Assembly: GCA_963965975.1 (NCBI GenBank)
Contig: OZ014415.1
Coordinates: 6,887,001 to 6,951,000, forward strand
Source of the DNA: Xestospongia bergquistia
Lineage: Eukaryota; Porifera; Demospongiae; Haplosclerida; Petrosiidae
Length of the DNA: 64,000 nucleotides
Direction: 5' to 3'
Below, piece after piece: positions 24,898 through 37,398 of this stretch. Each line of letters begins with the position of its first letter. Within the stretch, counting starts at the first letter, position 1. The notes under the pieces were generated by a model. The model made no database searches. It worked only from the letters and a program-made list of their open reading frames with translations, and was not told where the DNA came from. The position numbers and the translations under genes are program-made.

Positions 24898-25575
24898 CAA
24901 GTTGCCTTGCAAATTCCACTATTGATTTACAACTAGTTTTTGACAATTTTATATTCAATGGAGAAGGAATATAACTTTATAAAATTATGAATTAATATAT
25001 AATGAATTTATTTATAAAATGAATTAGTCAGTGTGTTAGAATTTAGTATAGTTTTCAATGGTGTCAGGGACTCTTTTAACACTATGTTAGGAAGAATATA
25101 CAATATTTGTAATCAACTGCCCACTAACAATTTCTAAAATACAAATGTATACTGTACTTGTGATCAATATTTAGGGGGTGGGCAACAGTTTAATACCAAG
25201 CAAATTAAATATAGGCACACTTAGTCACTACCAATTTTATTTAACAACTTGATTCAACGGTTTGTAAAAATGCATGTAATACCAACAAATTTATCAAGTA
25301 CTTTTATTATGAGTAAGGGACTCATATTTTACTCAAACTATTTGAATTTGGAATAACATGCCACTTTTCTGTATGATCTTCACATGGGAATGATAGTAAG
25401 TGGCAATATCCAAAAAATATATATAACTCACAGACTCAGCACAAAAGTGGTCAGGATCAATATTTGGGTCAATGTGGGTTTACCATATCAACTGCATTGC
25501 AATTCCTACAGGCTAGGTGTAAAAACAGCAGGAGAGTCCTAACTCAGCAGTTATATATATTCTAGCTCAGCTGTT

Positions 25576-25653
25576 TTGTGGTTTGTGCTATACACACACG
25601 CATACACACACACATATATATATAATAATATATACATATAGCACAAACCACAA
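25576..25653. repeat. Hairpin element around a CA/TA microsatellite
   Basis: Perfect 16-bp arms, TTGTGGTTTGTGCTAT (25576-25591) and ATAGCACAAACCACAA (25638-25653), flank ACACAC and TATATA repeats. Probably a small foldback element. Confidence 0.6.
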
Positions 25654-25889
25654 GAGGGTTAGCTAGGACTATCATGCATGTGGTTAACGCTATAAACCTA
25701 ATTGTATTATGGCTTCTAATATCACTAACAGTTAAGACAGATCTATCTGAAATAACAAGGAAACTTTATCTAAAAAACATCTTAAATAAAGTTATAGTAG
25801 ATTCATAATATAATAATAGAGTTAAAAGTTTTGTAAAGTCAAATGGCAATTTTTATTTCTATGATATCTGTCACTTTCACTATATTAGC

Positions 25890-27995
25890 CTCCTATGGAC
25901 TATATTATTTAAAACTAGATTTGATATCCTCGCACCGTATGTGGGAGGGAGCATATCTTACCCTCACCCTTGCCATGGCTGTAAGGCCAGATGGTTATTT
26001 ACTACTCTCCCTAAATATCCTGACCAATTAATGTGTCTGACCAACTTTCAGACACATTTGTAAGAGAATGTAATTACATTAAGTGAAGATATACTGACAT
26101 ATTAAATTGAAATATCCTTTGTTGACACAGTTATTAATGTAAAAGAAAGAGTTGCATTACTGTTCTGATAGAAAGAAACCTAAAAAGTCATTCAAATTGA
26201 GGCCAAAATAATGGAGAAGTCATTGAACATACACAAGGAAATAGTAGTATTCAATCATTATGTGGTAACTAATATAATAAAATATATGACATGTATTACT
26301 AATGATTTGTAAACATTTCTTCAAAGTGATTTCCCTATGATGTAGTTAATATTATTAGTCTAAACAGAAACCAATTAAAAGAAGTATCAGAAAATGATTT
26401 TTAAAACAATAAAGATAACAATAATAACAAAACAATACATGTACACATATCATGTTTCTGATCATGAGATAAAATATACTTAACAAATACAAGGTTGAGG
26501 TGAGCAACCATATTTAGCAGGTATAGTGCACATAAGTTACCGAATTTCCATCTCTTTCTCATTCTTCAGTCTTTCTCTCCAAAATCAAATATTTTATCAA
26601 TCTGTTATATTGGACTTATCATTTATTATTATTTTTACATATACTTCTACATCTGATTTTTGTAACATATATTATGTGTATTATAAAGAACTATTATAGT
26701 TTCTAAAGAAGTTAACACTTTAAACCAACTAAAAGAAGTATCAGAAAATGTTTTTTAAAACAATAAAGATAACAATAATAACAAAACAATACAGGTGTAA
26801 TATACACATAACATAACAGGCCCATTAGTTACCTAATTGTCTTTCTCTCTTTCTCATTCTTCAGTCTTTCTCTCTAACTTTTTATCAACCTGTTATATTG
26901 GACTTATCATTTTTTATTATTTTTACATATATTTCTACCTCTGATTTTTGTAACATATAATATACGTATTATAAAAAACTATTATAGTTTTTAAAGAAGT
27001 TAACACTTTAAATTTAATTTATTATATGTATAATTATGCATAATAATCTATGTATTTTGACATATTATATTATACTTAATAATCACTATTTCAATGCAGA
27101 TGAGTTCATAAGTGTTTTGAGGTGTGTCATTTATAGTCTCCTATTGACTATATTAATTAATATATAATTAGATTTGACGTCCTCGCACTGTATGTGGGAG
27201 AGAGCATACCCCACCCTGCACCCTTGCTGTGGCTGTAAGACCACATGGTTAGCTACTACTCTCCCCAAATAACCTGACCAATTAAAATAGAGGTCTGGCC
27301 AACTTTCAGACACATTTTGAGAATGTAATTACATGAAGTGAAGATATACTGACATATTAAATTGAAATATCCTTTGTTGACACAGTTATTAATGTAAAAG
27401 AAAGAGTTGCATTACTGTTCTAATGGAAAGAAAACTAAAAAGTCATTCAAATTGAGGCCAAAGTAATGAAGAAGTCATTGAACATACACAAGGAAATAGT
27501 AAAATTCAATCATTATGTGGTAACTAATATAATAAAATAAATGACATGTCTTACTAATGATTTGTAAACATTTCTTTAAAGTGATTTCCCTATGATGTAG
27601 TTAATATTATTAGTCTAGACAGAAACCAATTAAAAGAAGTATCAGAAAATGTTTTTTAAAACAATAAAGATAACAATAATAACAAAACAATACACGTGTA
27701 GTATACACATAAAATCCCATGTCTCTGATCTTGAGATAAAATATACTTAACAAATACGAGATTGAAGTATAGCAGGTATAGTGCCCATAAGTTACCTAAT
27801 TCTCTTTTAATTCTCTTTCTCTCTTTCTCATTATTCAGTCTTTCTCTCTAACTTCAAATATTTATCTACCTGTTATATTGGACTTATCATTTATTATTAT
27901 TTTTACATATATTTCTACCTCTGATTTTTGTAACATATAATATACATACTATAAAAAACTATTATAGTTTTTAAAGAAGTTAACACTTTAAATTT
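25890..27995. repeat. Long direct duplications, non-coding
   Basis: A segment of about 830 bp at 25890-26715 recurs at about 27136-27995. A partial third copy (about 26725-27015) lies between them. Shared markers are CCTCGCAC followed by GTATGTGGGAG, CAACTTTCAGACACATTT, and AGAAGTATCAGAAAATG. Copies differ by scattered substitutions and small indels. No coding frame is conserved between them. Bases 24900-25570 and 27996-28307 also show no gene. Confidence 0.6.
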
Positions 27996-28307
27996 AAGTT
28001 GTAGGGATGGCCACATATTAAGGAGCATTGAGTGACACTAATATTATTGACAACTCGTTAAGTTTGTAACCAATCAATGTAAAATCTACAAATCTACCAT
28101 CAACTCTAAGTTTAATAAAGTCTAATAATTGAAACATATGTCATTAAAAAAGTCCAGATAACACATGTCTTTAAAATTCTACATTGTTTATGGGAATTCA
28201 TAGCAATAACAACTATAGTAATTAATGCATTGTCCATATATGGACATAGTTATACTTTATTTAAACACTTGAAGTGGTAGGGCTGTTTTAACTAAAATCT
28301 AAAAGTC

Positions 28308-29237
28308 ATGAATGAGAGCATTCATTCTAATGTTTTTGAAGGAGTGTTGTTGAGTGGTAAGGTAACAGTCTGCTCTCCTACGTCTAAAGACCTTATAGTG
28401 CCTCGTGGAACAAAGTTTATATTAAAAAGTGAGTATATGTGTATACATGTATAGTCCACAATAAATTTGTGTTTGTAGAGAGCACTGAGGAGATTGATGC
28501 TGGTATAAAATCCTTGACTGTTTATATGACATGTTCCTTTACACCTGAGGCTGATAGTTCAACAAAATTAGATTCAGACAAGATAAGTGATGAATTGAAA
28601 AAGGTACATATTGATTGCATTTGATTTCTAGTACTACTGATTGCTGTTATAATTATATAGAAATTTCAATCTGAAGGACCATTTGATTCACATGTTTATG
28701 TGATGGATGGCACAGGGCAAGCAGCTGCAACACAAACTACAGATAAGAGGATTACGCTAGATGTCAATATACAAGGAATGAGTATTACACATGAACAAGT
28801 ACATGAGGCTATTGTGAATTTTCTTGGACCAGAATACAAGTGAATTATATTTTAATGCAATTCTCTATTATACCTTAATACCACAGATTAGAAATACTAC
28901 GTCTAAAACAAACTCATGAGATCATATTAAGAAGTCAAGTGGTATTACTAACTCAAGTTTGTGAAGAACATTATACACTTCCCAAAGGAGCTGTTTTCTT
29001 TGTACATCTGCTTGATAGTGAGACAGTCATAATAACTTTAAATGTGTGGACTTTATGATCTATCTATCTAAATATATATACTCATGTAGGTGCTGAGAGC
29101 CAAGAGAATTACACTAAAGTTGCTTATAAAACTATTGATAATGTGAACTTTATTCATTATATCAAGAAACGTGGCAAGATTTTCCATTTTTTTGAAGCTT
29201 CTGATTCACAATTCATTCTTGAAAGTAAAATGATTTT

Positions 29238-29308
<71 letters not shown>

Positions 29309-29938
29309 TAAATTAATTTGTATATTTGATATATATTATATGCAAGAATGGATTAATCATATAACATAATTAATAATTATCTTAGACTAAATGTTAGTAA
29401 TGTAGCAACAAATACCTCATTAAATTTTTACTTAGTGATTCTTAATTTTAAAAGAACTGGATAATATGCAAGAGAAATAGAATTTTAAGTTCATAATTAT
29501 GTTTAAAAGGTAACACAATACATGTCTTTCTCTTTTTTGTTACAGAGACATCACCGTCAATGACAGTTTATTTGACTACTCTTTTTTCTATAACAGATCA
29601 TAGCCTTTTTGATACAACCGAAATAGTTAAATTTTTAAAAATGGTGATAATATTTGACATGCATGAAGATGGCATATGTATATGTTATTTTCCTTTAGGT
29701 GTACCAATCGTATGGAGAATTTGGAGCTTATGCTTACATAATCATGACTCCTCAAACTGTCTTGCCTAATGGCTCAAAACTAATTAAATTCAGTTCTGAA
29801 ATAATTGACTTACCTATCTCAAGTGCAAGCGTTTGTTCAAATTTGAGTCAATACTTTGGTGATGATTATGTGTAAGTGTCCATAACTAATTTTTTAATAT
29901 TGTAATATTCTCCATGTAGTATTATGTTTCCAAATTAA
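28308..29938 (+). CDS. Family B two-module protein (copy F, divergent)
   Basis: Eight exons: 28308-28428, 28479-28603, 28661-28839, 28887-29017, 29090-29224, 29546-29643, 29699-29871 and 29920-29938; 981 nt, 326 aa, in phase. It is the most divergent two-module member: the first exon lacks the MGNKT leader and starts MNESIHSNV. Hallmarks: VPRGTKFIL, LTVYMTCSFTPE, FLGPEYK in module 1; LPKGAVFFVHL, VYLTTLFSI, YFGDDYV in module 2; the last exon reads IMFPN. The intron between exons 5 and 6 holds a long TA microsatellite (29242-29303). Convergent with DED-TM copy 4. Function unknown. Confidence 0.75.
29242..29303. repeat. TA microsatellite
   Basis: About 30 TA units within an intron of the family B gene at 28308-29938. 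Confidence 0.9.
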
Positions 29939-30502
29939 AGGGACAATCAACGATACATATTGAATTATCAACTGTTGCATCATTAGTTGTTTCTTTTTTT
30001 CAGTAGCAATACAGTTCAAAGTCTTTTGTGCTTTATATAGAATTATATTAAAATATATGCGTACATTATTCTTTAAAACAAATATATTGTACTATCAACT
30101 TGGATTATATAAAATATAATATTCTGAAGACAGCTGGTTAGTTTTCTATAGTATAATTTATATGTTTTTCCTTCATTAACCATGGTGAGGAACTTGTTAG
30201 ATAACATAATGTATTAATTTGCTGTGGTCATATAGTGAGAATCATAACTGCCTATATACCACAAAATACATTATGGTGACTTGACTGTTTTCTTGATCGA
30301 ATACCAACACGTTAATCAATTAAATGATTTACTGTGAACTGATAGATTGTTCATCTCTTTATATAAAGGTATTAACTGATATAATGAAATTTGACAAAAA
30401 CACTAACTTCAAGTCATTCTAGCTTTCATATTTTAGATTAATAAATAAATTTAAAAGCTGTTTACTGAAAAAAATAAAAATGACAACTACTAACAAAACA
30501 TA

Positions 30503-32495
30503 CTAGTCATCATTTAACAAGTCACTGTATCGTGTAGCAACTGCAGACTCTTTTTTAATATGACAGACCACATAGAAGATTATAGCAATGATGATAGATA
30601 CTGTAATAAGACCAGTTGCAATACTAAATGAGAGACTACTAACACTGCCAATGTTCCAGATAGCAGGTGTTACATCCACAGTGACATTTCCTATATGTTT
30701 ATCATCAGAGTGGGCAAGAAGACAGATGTAGTCTAGTGTATAGCTTACACTTGAATGAGCTATTGGAATAGTGCAGGAGCTGATATCAACTGCAGAACTT
30801 AAAAGACATTTCTCTGGAGTCAGATTTGAGACTTGAAATTCCTTTAATTGTCCTGAAATTGTTATATTAACATATATACCTTTTGTTAACCCTACAGCAA
30901 AGTAGTAGAAGGTATTTGGATGGAGATGGAAGTTTATAATATGGGTTTGAAGTGTAGAATTCACTGAATTGAAGGTACAATTTTAACTAGTGATAGGACT
31001 ATTGATATTCGAATATTGATTAATAAAGTGATTAAATTCCTGATAGTTATTAAACATATGTAGTTCAAGAGGACAAATAGTAAAATTAACATCAGCTCTG
31101 GCACTGAAGGTATAAGTAATTGTACTATTACCAGCTGAATAGATAGGTACATTGCCTAAGAAATAGTTCATAGGTGAATGATAATTTACAGCATTTGGGT
31201 TGTAATTAAACATTCTTTTTCTTAGTCGTTTTGTTGTATAATGAAGAGTATCCTTCCTTGTTTTATGAAAGGTCACTGTCATTGGCTCATTTTGAATTCC
31301 ATATTCTTTAGCATTACTAATGATAACATTTTTAATCCAAAAGGGGTTGTAACAGTTGGGTTCTATAATCACTGATGTATTACCTCCAATATTGTGAATT
31401 GAGGTTAAAGAAATGTGTTGTAGACCATTATAAAAAACGACAAAACCACTAATAGAGAGGATTGTTATAACCAGTGGTATAACTACCAATAGTATAGAAC
31501 ATACTGTACATTTTACTGTACAGAAAAGACCTACAAAATGGTGGTATGAGCACAATATATATAAACTCTAATATTAATGTAATGTACTTACATTTTTGAT
31601 GTTTTCTCATGACTTCGAAGATAAATCTCTCAATTTTAGCACCATCGGTTTCAGCAATATCATCTTCAAAATTATCACCTAATTATAAAACAAACATCAA
31701 ACAGACCATATATGGAAGTTGAGAACTAATTCTTAACTTATAGGCATGGCATGTTACGTTTGAAAACAACAAGGAGTTTAATTATTTTGTTAGCAAACAA
31801 ATCTCTAAAAGGAAAATGCCTTTATATTAGTATGTAATTAGTAAATAACTTATTGATATATTTATACATATAAGCTCACCTAATTCTGGTAACAGTAATC
31901 CACTCCAATCAGGTATTGTAAGACTTTGGCGAGCACAAAATTCTCTAAGATATTCAACTTGTAGAGGACAATTAGCTTCTACAAGCCATGCAAACATATA
32001 AATCAGATGATTTGGAGTAAGAACATTCTTATCTTGTAACAGTTCTAAAAGATGTGAGCATGACAAGATTCGAGATGTATGATACTCAGGAAGAAATGTG
32101 AGTCGAGCTAGTTCCTTAAATTTTCGATATTTCATTTCTGAGATTTCTCCCAATATAAATGCTAGAGTCAAAGTTAAGTCTACTATTTGGTTTTCTTCCA
32201 AATGAATCTTCATGTTAACAAATGGTAGCAAACCTCTTAGAAGTGGTTTAGGAAATCCAACAAGAATAAGCATATGATAAATCAATGAGGGTGCATGTTG
32301 AGGCATCTTGTGTTCTATCAATTGATAGAGGTCAATAAATGTGTCAGCATTCTCTAGTTGTTGTCTTGGTATATCCAGGAGGAAGCAAGCCAGTTTGAGA
32401 GAGTGTAATTGGTGATCACTAAGACCAGGTTCAATGTTGACAAGCTGGATTCGTAATGCTCTTTTTATATCAGGATTTGACTGTGCAAATTCCAT
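30503..32495 (-). pseudogene. Tandem-DED two-pass membrane gene with one nonsense codon (DED-TM copy 4)
   Basis: Exons 32495-31880, 31678-31592 and 31530-30503 are in phase, and all splice sites look intact. Start MEFAQSNPDIK gives the standard 205-aa DED exon. DED1 and DED2, the linker, first helix, ectodomain (VPIYSAGNSTITYTFSARAD) and tail TRYSDLLNDD are all well preserved. A single TAA at 30983-30985 interrupts the ectodomain, where copy 1 has PD and copies 2 and 3 have KD before the C-T motif. The product would end in mid-ectodomain and lose the second helix and tail. The rest of the frame is undamaged, so this is a very recent null allele, a sequence error, or a functional truncated form. 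Confidence 0.75.
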
Positions 32496-33415
32496 CACTT
32501 TACATTGGTTCAAACATTAGAAGCTTGCATACAACGAAATCTTAAGGAAAAGGAAGTCAATAATATATTTATACACTGTGTATATTTTATTAATTTATGA
32601 TGTCATCCACCCACATAAATAGTTAACACCATTACTGAGGTGATAGATGAAAACAATGCCGCCTTGACAATAATGCTGATTATTAATACTATATGTCAAA
32701 AAGATAATTATAAAACGCTAACTACTACCATTACTCAGTCATTCCGTAAAAGTTGCACTTTTTAATCATTATGAAATCTATTTATTTAAACAGCTGATCA
32801 ATAGTAGATAAACTAACTGTGTTGTTGTTGAGACAACTTTACTATTGTAGCTTAATTGTAATAGACAGAATATTAAAATCATTGATATGGGCTATGAAAC
32901 TCAGCTCCACCCTTAATCAATGTTATGTTTGTATTTTGAAGTTTCATTCAGTGCTCGAGGTACTTTTTCTTCCTGGGAAGCATTCATCATTGTCATGTGA
33001 AGGTAAACTCAATGTTATCTGTTACATTCACTTATCAATGTTAAATTTAACAGTATTAGGTGAATATCAAACATGTATTTGACTACAGCAGACCAATACC
33101 TTATTATGGGTCCACTGTGGGTTAAAATATAATTGATATTTGAAAATACTAGTACTGAGTACTAGAGAAATTCGATCTCACTGTACCAACAAATTGATAT
33201 TCAGGTGTGACTGCATGTATAATAAACTTAAGTTTGTTTTAGATAACTGAAATTGTCGCATCAGTCCACTTTGTCCAAAAGGAAATTATAATTTTACTTT
33301 CAACACAAAGTTATTTTTTTGTCATTTATTGGAAACAGATAATACAAGTATAGACTTGTCTAATCATTAAAAAAGTCCTATTCCTGTAACTGAAGCAGAT
33401 GATGTTCTTCTATAT
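32496..33415. other. Intergenic, no gene seen
   Basis: An open frame at 32819-33082 (87 aa) has no recognisable domain, splice context or paralogue in the window and is not called. Confidence 0.4.
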
Positions 33416-34070
33416 TGATTCGATTAGTGATGTAGTCACTTATTTATATTGATTCACCTTGGTATGTAATCAGTCATGTTGATTCAGTTAATGATATATC
33501 AAATTCAATTGATGACACCATCAGTTGATGAACTACATCAACATGTTTACCTTTTTGGATCTTGTGCATTTTGTGGTTATTAACATTGCCACATCCTCTC
33601 TTGTGAAGTTGGTCAACTTCACAAGAGAGGATAATAACTACATAATGCACAAGATCTAAGAAAAGAAATAAAACTTTAATATAGTTAATCAACTGATTGT
33701 GTCATTAAACAAATTTGATAATATTATTAATGTAATCAATGTGCTGAGTAACTGTGTTACTAAATGAATCAATGACTCATTGTCATCAACTAAATATATG
33801 ACTGACTGTGTCACTAACTGAATCAATATAGCTGAGTGACCGTGTCACTAACTAAATCAATATGACAGATTGTAATCAACAAAGTCAATATATGACTGAC
33901 TGTGTCACTAACTGAATCAATATAGCTGAGTGACTGTGTCACTAACTAAATCAATATGACAGATTGTAGTCAACAAAATCAATATATGACTGACTGCGTC
34001 ATTATAACAGAATCAGTATATATAACTGAGTGACTGCGTCACTAACTGAATCAACACAAATTATGTTATC
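33415..34070. repeat. Foldback array 1
   Basis: A perfect 19-bp inverted repeat (33593-33611 / 33614-33632, core CTCTTGTGAAGTTG) with a 2-bp loop extends outward imperfectly to ATCTTGTGCAT / ATGCACAAGAT. Short units of type TGATTCAGTTAATGA lie on the left, and their complement TCACTAACTGAATCAATA is repeated at least five times on the right (33770-34055). The arrangement is a foldback element with satellite-like arms. A related copy is at 36160-36720. Confidence 0.65.
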
Positions 34071-34909
34071 CTTTTATCTGCACGAATAAGATCAGATAGA
34101 AAGGTCTAACAACAACCTTAATATCTACTTTTAGAAATTTTTGAGAAGTATTAGTTGATTGATAGTGGTATTTCAGACTCTGATTATCACAATTTAAATT
34201 TAAAATGTCATCATTATAAGTCTTATTTAAAATCACAATTTAAATTCAAAATGCTATCATAAGTCTTATCTAAATGATAAAGAGTCATATAATATTTAAT
34301 ACCTAAATAATAATAAAATACTTAATCTTTGTCTTGAGTTGACATATCAGACACCAGAGACACTAAAGTAACAGTAATAATACATATTACATTATCTGAG
34401 TTTACACAGTATTTAGCTATCAATTAGTGTTCTAGTTTCAATAAACACTTCTAATTATGATAACATGATTATTTATACAATATATCAAAGAAGCATGAAA
34501 AATATTAGGGTCAGGAAGGATATACAGTGTCTTTTTCTTTCATACTTTTATTTCTTTTTTTCTTATCCATATTTGACTATCATAAATGAGCAATGAATTT
34601 TATATTTGCTGGTAGATAAAAAAGTTATCTTATTTAATTTTGTCTAAATAATAAGATGTTCCCTCCTATTGACCTCTAAATTCACCTTCTTAATGTCATA
34701 CTATGAACTAACCAGAGTTAAATTCATGTAACATCATCAATTCTTAGCACTAATACACTGATTATATTCTATTTATTTTTTACACTGACTTCTACCAAAC
34801 CTTTGTTATATTATTTAGTGCTAAACTATGTCATGACAAATTTTATTTTATTGATAATGCATAGAAAGGAACACAATAGTTCATACTACACTATTATATA
34901 GTTACTCAC
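34071..34909. other. 3' flank of a family B gene, duplicated
   Basis: No convincing exon. The block (TTTCAATAAACACTT, then TATTGACCTCTAAATTCACC) recurs at about 39540-40300 and 42500-43100, each time downstream of a minus-strand family B gene. Because the last recognised exon of two of these genes ends at a donor in phase 2, a tiny final exon should lie here. A TTTAG-AGGTCAATAG candidate (about 34669) would give a 3-residue end, but its acceptor has a poor pyrimidine tract. Confidence 0.35.
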
Positions 34910-36044
34910 TTATAAGATGGACTCAATCTATTATATATGACAGTTATGATATATTTGATTGTATCTGGGGAGTTTAGTGAATTTGAAGATGGTTCAATAT
35001 CAATGCCCCAAATGTTAATCTTTTTTTTCGTAAGAACTACTTTGTTAACTTCACTCGAGAAGACATATGTACGTGTGGGAGATACATTGATACTGAAAGA
35101 AATGCCAGTTTTAGAAATTGGATTGTTTTGATGATAACGCTAAATAAATAAAAGATGATGCTGTTAAATTAAACATTATCTTGTATCTTACTTTATATAT
35201 ATCATCAACAATTTCAGTTAAATAATCATCAAGTTCATCTTGGGGGTTAAAGTCACAAGTCAGTTTTATATTGACAGTATATTCTTCTGCAACAAACAAA
35301 AAAGTGAATTAATAACAATACTCATGATGTATAGTGAATTGAATATCTTCAATACTAGGTACATTATTTAACTAGCTACATTGCTACTGTGTTACAAACA
35401 GAATTAATACAAGTAAAATAAAGTCAGTAATGATAGTATATGACTACACACACACACGCGCACACACACACATACACAAGTATATACCTTGAACAATAAA
35501 ATCATTAATAGCTACTAGAATTGTTTCATCATCATTTTCACAACATTTAATGAGGCGAGGCTCATCATAATGATAGTGAACACAAGTGACAAAATTTATA
35601 ACTTCTTTACTTCCAGCACTCCCTATATTAGAATACAGATATATCATATATACAGTTACCTATGATATATTACCATGATGTGTTCTTCTGAGAACAAATT
35701 CAGTTTTGTTTGGGATGACGTAGTAATATTCATGACCGTGTTTATCAGCTGTACTTGGATCTCTTTTAGGAGAAAGGTTTAGTGACATCCTACTGGACAA
35801 TCCTCCAACAAGGTTTTGTGGTTCATATAGAAGGCCATCTTCTGACAAAAGATGACATAAAGTAAATAAGATACATTATGTGCATTATACCAAGTAAACT
35901 GCTGCTAGGCTTATAGCATACAAGGTACTTACTTTTAACAATGAATTCTGTTCTTTGCGGAACGTAATAGTAACCTGGTTTATCATGAACTGGATGTAGT
36001 TCCACTGGGTTCTTGCTAATTAACTCACCTACAATAGTTGCCAT
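34910..36044 (-). CDS. Family B short-form protein (copy G)
   Basis: Exons 36044-35933, 35841-35674, 35622-35488, 35286-35192 and 35139-34910, in phase, about 246 aa plus a missing final exon. Start MATIVGELISK. Exon 1 has VPQRTEFIV; exon 2 has a second, related VIPNKTEFVL; exon 3 corresponds to the spacer exon of the long genes; exon 4 has VNIKLTCDFNP; exon 5 ends RLSPSYK. This is exon 1 plus module 2 of the long form; the second and third exons of module 1 are absent. The last donor (AA then GTGAGT) needs one more exon that I could not place securely. Head-to-head with DED-TM copy 5, 1.35 kb away. Confidence 0.7.
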
Positions 36045-36159
36045 GTGCTCAAGTCAACTTACTTCATTTAGGGTATTGTCTTCCCATTGATGTGCAACAC
36101 CAGACTACACCCTTTAATTGACACTGTAAAAGTATGTGTAAAAGTAGTACTTTACTATG

Positions 36160-36720
36160 TATTCAATATGGAATCAATACTGCATGTATATAAGTCTATG
36201 TACATGTAGTGTAAATTGGCTCTATATAAACTGCAAGCAACCACATGACATAAAATAGGAAGGGTCCAAATTCCAAGGATGATTACCATATCACATCTAC
36301 TCTTGTGAAGTTTGTCAACTTTACAAGGGAGGACATATAATAACAACATAATGTACAAGATCTAAAACAAAGAATAAAACTTTGATATAGTTTATTAACT
36401 GATTACGTTATCAATTGAATTTTATAATTATAATAACTGACAACTGAGTGACTACATTACTAGTTGAATCAATATAACTGATAATTTTAATCAATTGAAT
36501 CAACACCAACAGCAGTCATATTGATTCAGTCAATGACAATCAGTTGTAGCGATTCAGTTGATGATATAATCAACCATATTGATTCAATTGATGACATCAG
36601 TCATGTTAATTCAGTTAGCGACACAGTCACTCAGTTGTACATGATGTAGTGATTCATTTAGTGGCATAATCAGTTAATTAATTCAGCTGATGACAATCAC
36701 TTATAGTGTGATTTAGATGA
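36160..36720. repeat. Foldback array 2
   Basis: A second copy of the element at 33.4-34.1 kb. The hairpin TACTCTTGTGAAGTTTGTCA with CAACTTTACAAGGGAGGA lies at about 36298-36333. It is flanked by TTGATTCAGTTGATGACA-type units (36530-36700) and the complementary ACTGATTACGTTATCAATTG-type units on the other side. It is more diverged than copy 1. Confidence 0.6.
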
Positions 36721-37398
36721 TATCAATCCCATAACATTACCTGGTTAACATAATTATATTGTTATTAGATACATATATCTGGTGTACATATAGCACTGGT
36801 TTACTTCTTCTTGTCAGATTATTCTTGTTATTTGTTGTATCATTTAGCAACGATAAAGACAATGTCATAATTACTGTTATCACATCAGTTGCAGTTCTTT
36901 TAGTCCTTTCACTCAGTTTTTGGGGAGTTTACAAAAATCGTCTTATCAATTTTTATGAGTTGTTCTTTTTCCTTCAACAATTACTCCCACCTTCATATGA
37001 AATTACCTATCAAAAGTTCTTAATCAACACAATATAGATACTTATAACTTTGTCTTTATAAACTCTTGCAAACATCGCAGACTTATAAACGTGTAAACTG
37101 GTTAATACTAAAGACATCTATTTGTAATTGGATAGAAAATTGAGTGTAATACTTTAGTATGTATTCAATATGGAATCAATATTGTATGTGGTTGGTATAG
37201 TTTATATAGAAACAATTTATACTACATACATATATATAGATTTATACACGTGTAGTATAAAATGTCTATGTAAACTACAGTAACCACATGACACACACAA
37301 AAATATCCAAATTCCAAGAATAAATTAGCCATATTAGGTCAAACATGCGATTTTTTCTAAATAATGTCACTTGTATGATGTACTAAGAGTAAAACAAG
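36721..37398. other. Upstream region of DED-TM copy 5
   Basis: A frame at 36759-37037 (92 aa) encodes hydrophobic stretches but has no paralogue or splice support and is not called. A repeat of about 40 bp (TAGTATGTATTCAATATGGAATCAAT) occurs at both 36153 and 37154, so the segment between these two points, including foldback array 2, is flanked by direct repeats. Confidence 0.4.

Noticed and set aside
32819-33082. 87-aa frame next to foldback array 1
   Set aside because: It begins at a non-ATG codon and has no homologue in the window.
33770-34055. Regular TCACTAACTGAATCAATA units considered as a CRISPR array
   Set aside because: Units are imperfect and have no unique spacers of constant length; they form one arm of a foldback satellite in a eukaryotic genome.
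36759-37037. 92-aa hydrophobic frame upstream of DED-TM copy 5
   Set aside because: Not conserved in any other unit, no Kozak or splice support, and low-complexity hydrophobic content typical of AT-rich DNA.
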